Shown here one piece after another: positions 13,740-14,200 of a DNA stretch of 14,200 bases. A model generated the notes under the pieces. The model had not been told where the DNA came from, did no database searches, and saw only the letters and a list, made by a program, of their open reading frames with translations. The stretch lies in assembly GCA_945937975.1 (NCBI GenBank), contig CAMEUD010000023.1, positions 1 through 14,200 of the forward strand. The letters run 5' to 3'. Position 1 is the first letter of the stretch, and the number at the start of each line of letters is the position of its first letter. The translations under genes were made by a program, and so were the position numbers. The DNA is from an uncultured Clostridia bacterium. GTDB lineage: Bacteria > Bacillota > Clostridia > Christensenellales > UBA1242.

Positions 13740-13768
13740 TTGACATAATAACCTTTGTGTAATAGAAT
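13740..13768 (+). promoter_or_regulatory. Promoter of the gene at 13791
   Basis: TTGACA (13740-13745) and TAGAAT (13763-13768) are separated by 17 bases, 22 bases before the ATG. It indicates that this gene is not read only from the ABC-F promoter. No terminator is visible between the two genes. Confidence 0.75.
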
Positions 13769-13790
13769 AATTATATAAAAAGGGAATAAA

Positions 13791-14200
13791 ATGGATATAA
13801 GAGAACAAAAATTAAACTGGCTATTTAATGGTCATCCACAAGAATGTTTGGGAATTTGTGAAAGATATCAACAAGAGATTGATAATATTTCAGGTGGCGA
13901 AAATAGACTTGAATATTCAAAACAAACATTGCAAAAAGCAAGACAACAAATAATAAAATGGAAGCATATTTGTGAAAATCAACAAAGTTCAATGGAGAAA
14001 TCTCTTGCAACATTTACGGAGAATGAACTGAATGATATTTGGATAGAAAATAATCTGTATGTGTTCAATGGCTTCAAGTTTTTGTCAAATGGCAGTGAAT
14101 TTTCAGGTATAAGACCAAAATATTCACAAGAACAAAAAAAAGATTTCGAAAATGCGGAAGAAGTCCTTACTCATATTGACAACTATGTTGTTGCATTGTG
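13791..14200 (+). CDS. Unrecognised soluble protein, 3' end outside the window
   Basis: The frame is open from ATG 13791 to the window edge (136 full codons), with AAAAAGGG seven bases upstream and a promoter of its own. The product starts MDIREQKLNWLFNG and is hydrophilic, rich in Gln, Glu, Asn and Lys. A helical stretch at ~25-75 could form a coiled coil (SGGENRLEYSKQTLQKARQQ). There is no signal peptide, membrane segment or motif I recognise. The composition suggests a cytoplasmic protein of helical character. It is a real gene by start signals and codon use, but its function cannot be stated. Confidence 0.75.
   Translation, partial: MDIREQKLNWLFNGHPQECLGICERYQQEIDNISGGENRLEYSKQTLQKARQQIIKWKHICENQQSSMEKSLATFTENELNDIWIENNLYVFNGFKFLSNGSEFSGIRPKYSQEQKKDFENAEEVLTHIDNYVVAL

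Overview
The window looks like a chromosomal segment from an AT-rich, Gram-positive-type bacterium (Bacillota, probably an uncultured clostridial or gut-type lineage). The evidence is low GC, strong AAAGGAG-type ribosome sites, TTGACA/TATAAT promoters, lipobox signal peptides, a YkpA/YbiT-type ABC-F protein of the Firmicute form, and a collagen-like Gly-X-Y surface protein. The standard genetic code fits every good gene. No species can be named from sequence alone.

Layout. 1-1566: the first codons of a gene leaving the window, then a minus-strand lipoprotein of the HtrA type (trypsin-like protease plus PDZ). 1906-2359: a decayed reading frame with a good ribosome site but frameshifts and a stop. 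2356-9260: the most interesting block. It holds a minus-strand NarL/LuxR-type response regulator, then plus-strand genes for two lipoproteins with nearly identical signal peptides, a headless remnant of a third related protein, an eight-helix membrane sensor interrupted by an in-frame stop, and a membrane histidine kinase of the LiaS/NarX type. 9455-10063: tRNA-Arg(TCG) and dUTPase (dut), both minus strand. 10183-10857: a collagen-like protein. 10911-11972: a DHH phosphoesterase of the NrnA type, minus strand. 12146-13729: an ABC-F ATPase. 13791-14200: the start of an unrecognised soluble protein that runs off the end.

How the central block may work. A ~47-bp element is almost perfectly duplicated upstream of the two lipoprotein genes (3032-3079 and 3668-3714). 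It contains two dyads built from an AGGACTT/AAGTCCT half-site. In three promoters (both lipoproteins and, on the opposite strand, the response regulator itself) the hexamer AGTCCT lies exactly 23 nt upstream of an extended -10 (TGN-TATAAT), and none of the three has a recognisable -35. This is the layout expected of an activator-dependent, autoregulated response-regulator regulon. The natural partner is the sensor/kinase pair 3.3 kb downstream. My inference is a self-contained envelope-sensing two-component locus whose outputs are the two unfamiliar lipoproteins. The remnant protein and the interrupted sensor suggest that the locus is evolving quickly or partly decaying.

The rest is ordinary housekeeping, with well-formed promoters and shared bidirectional terminators between convergent genes.
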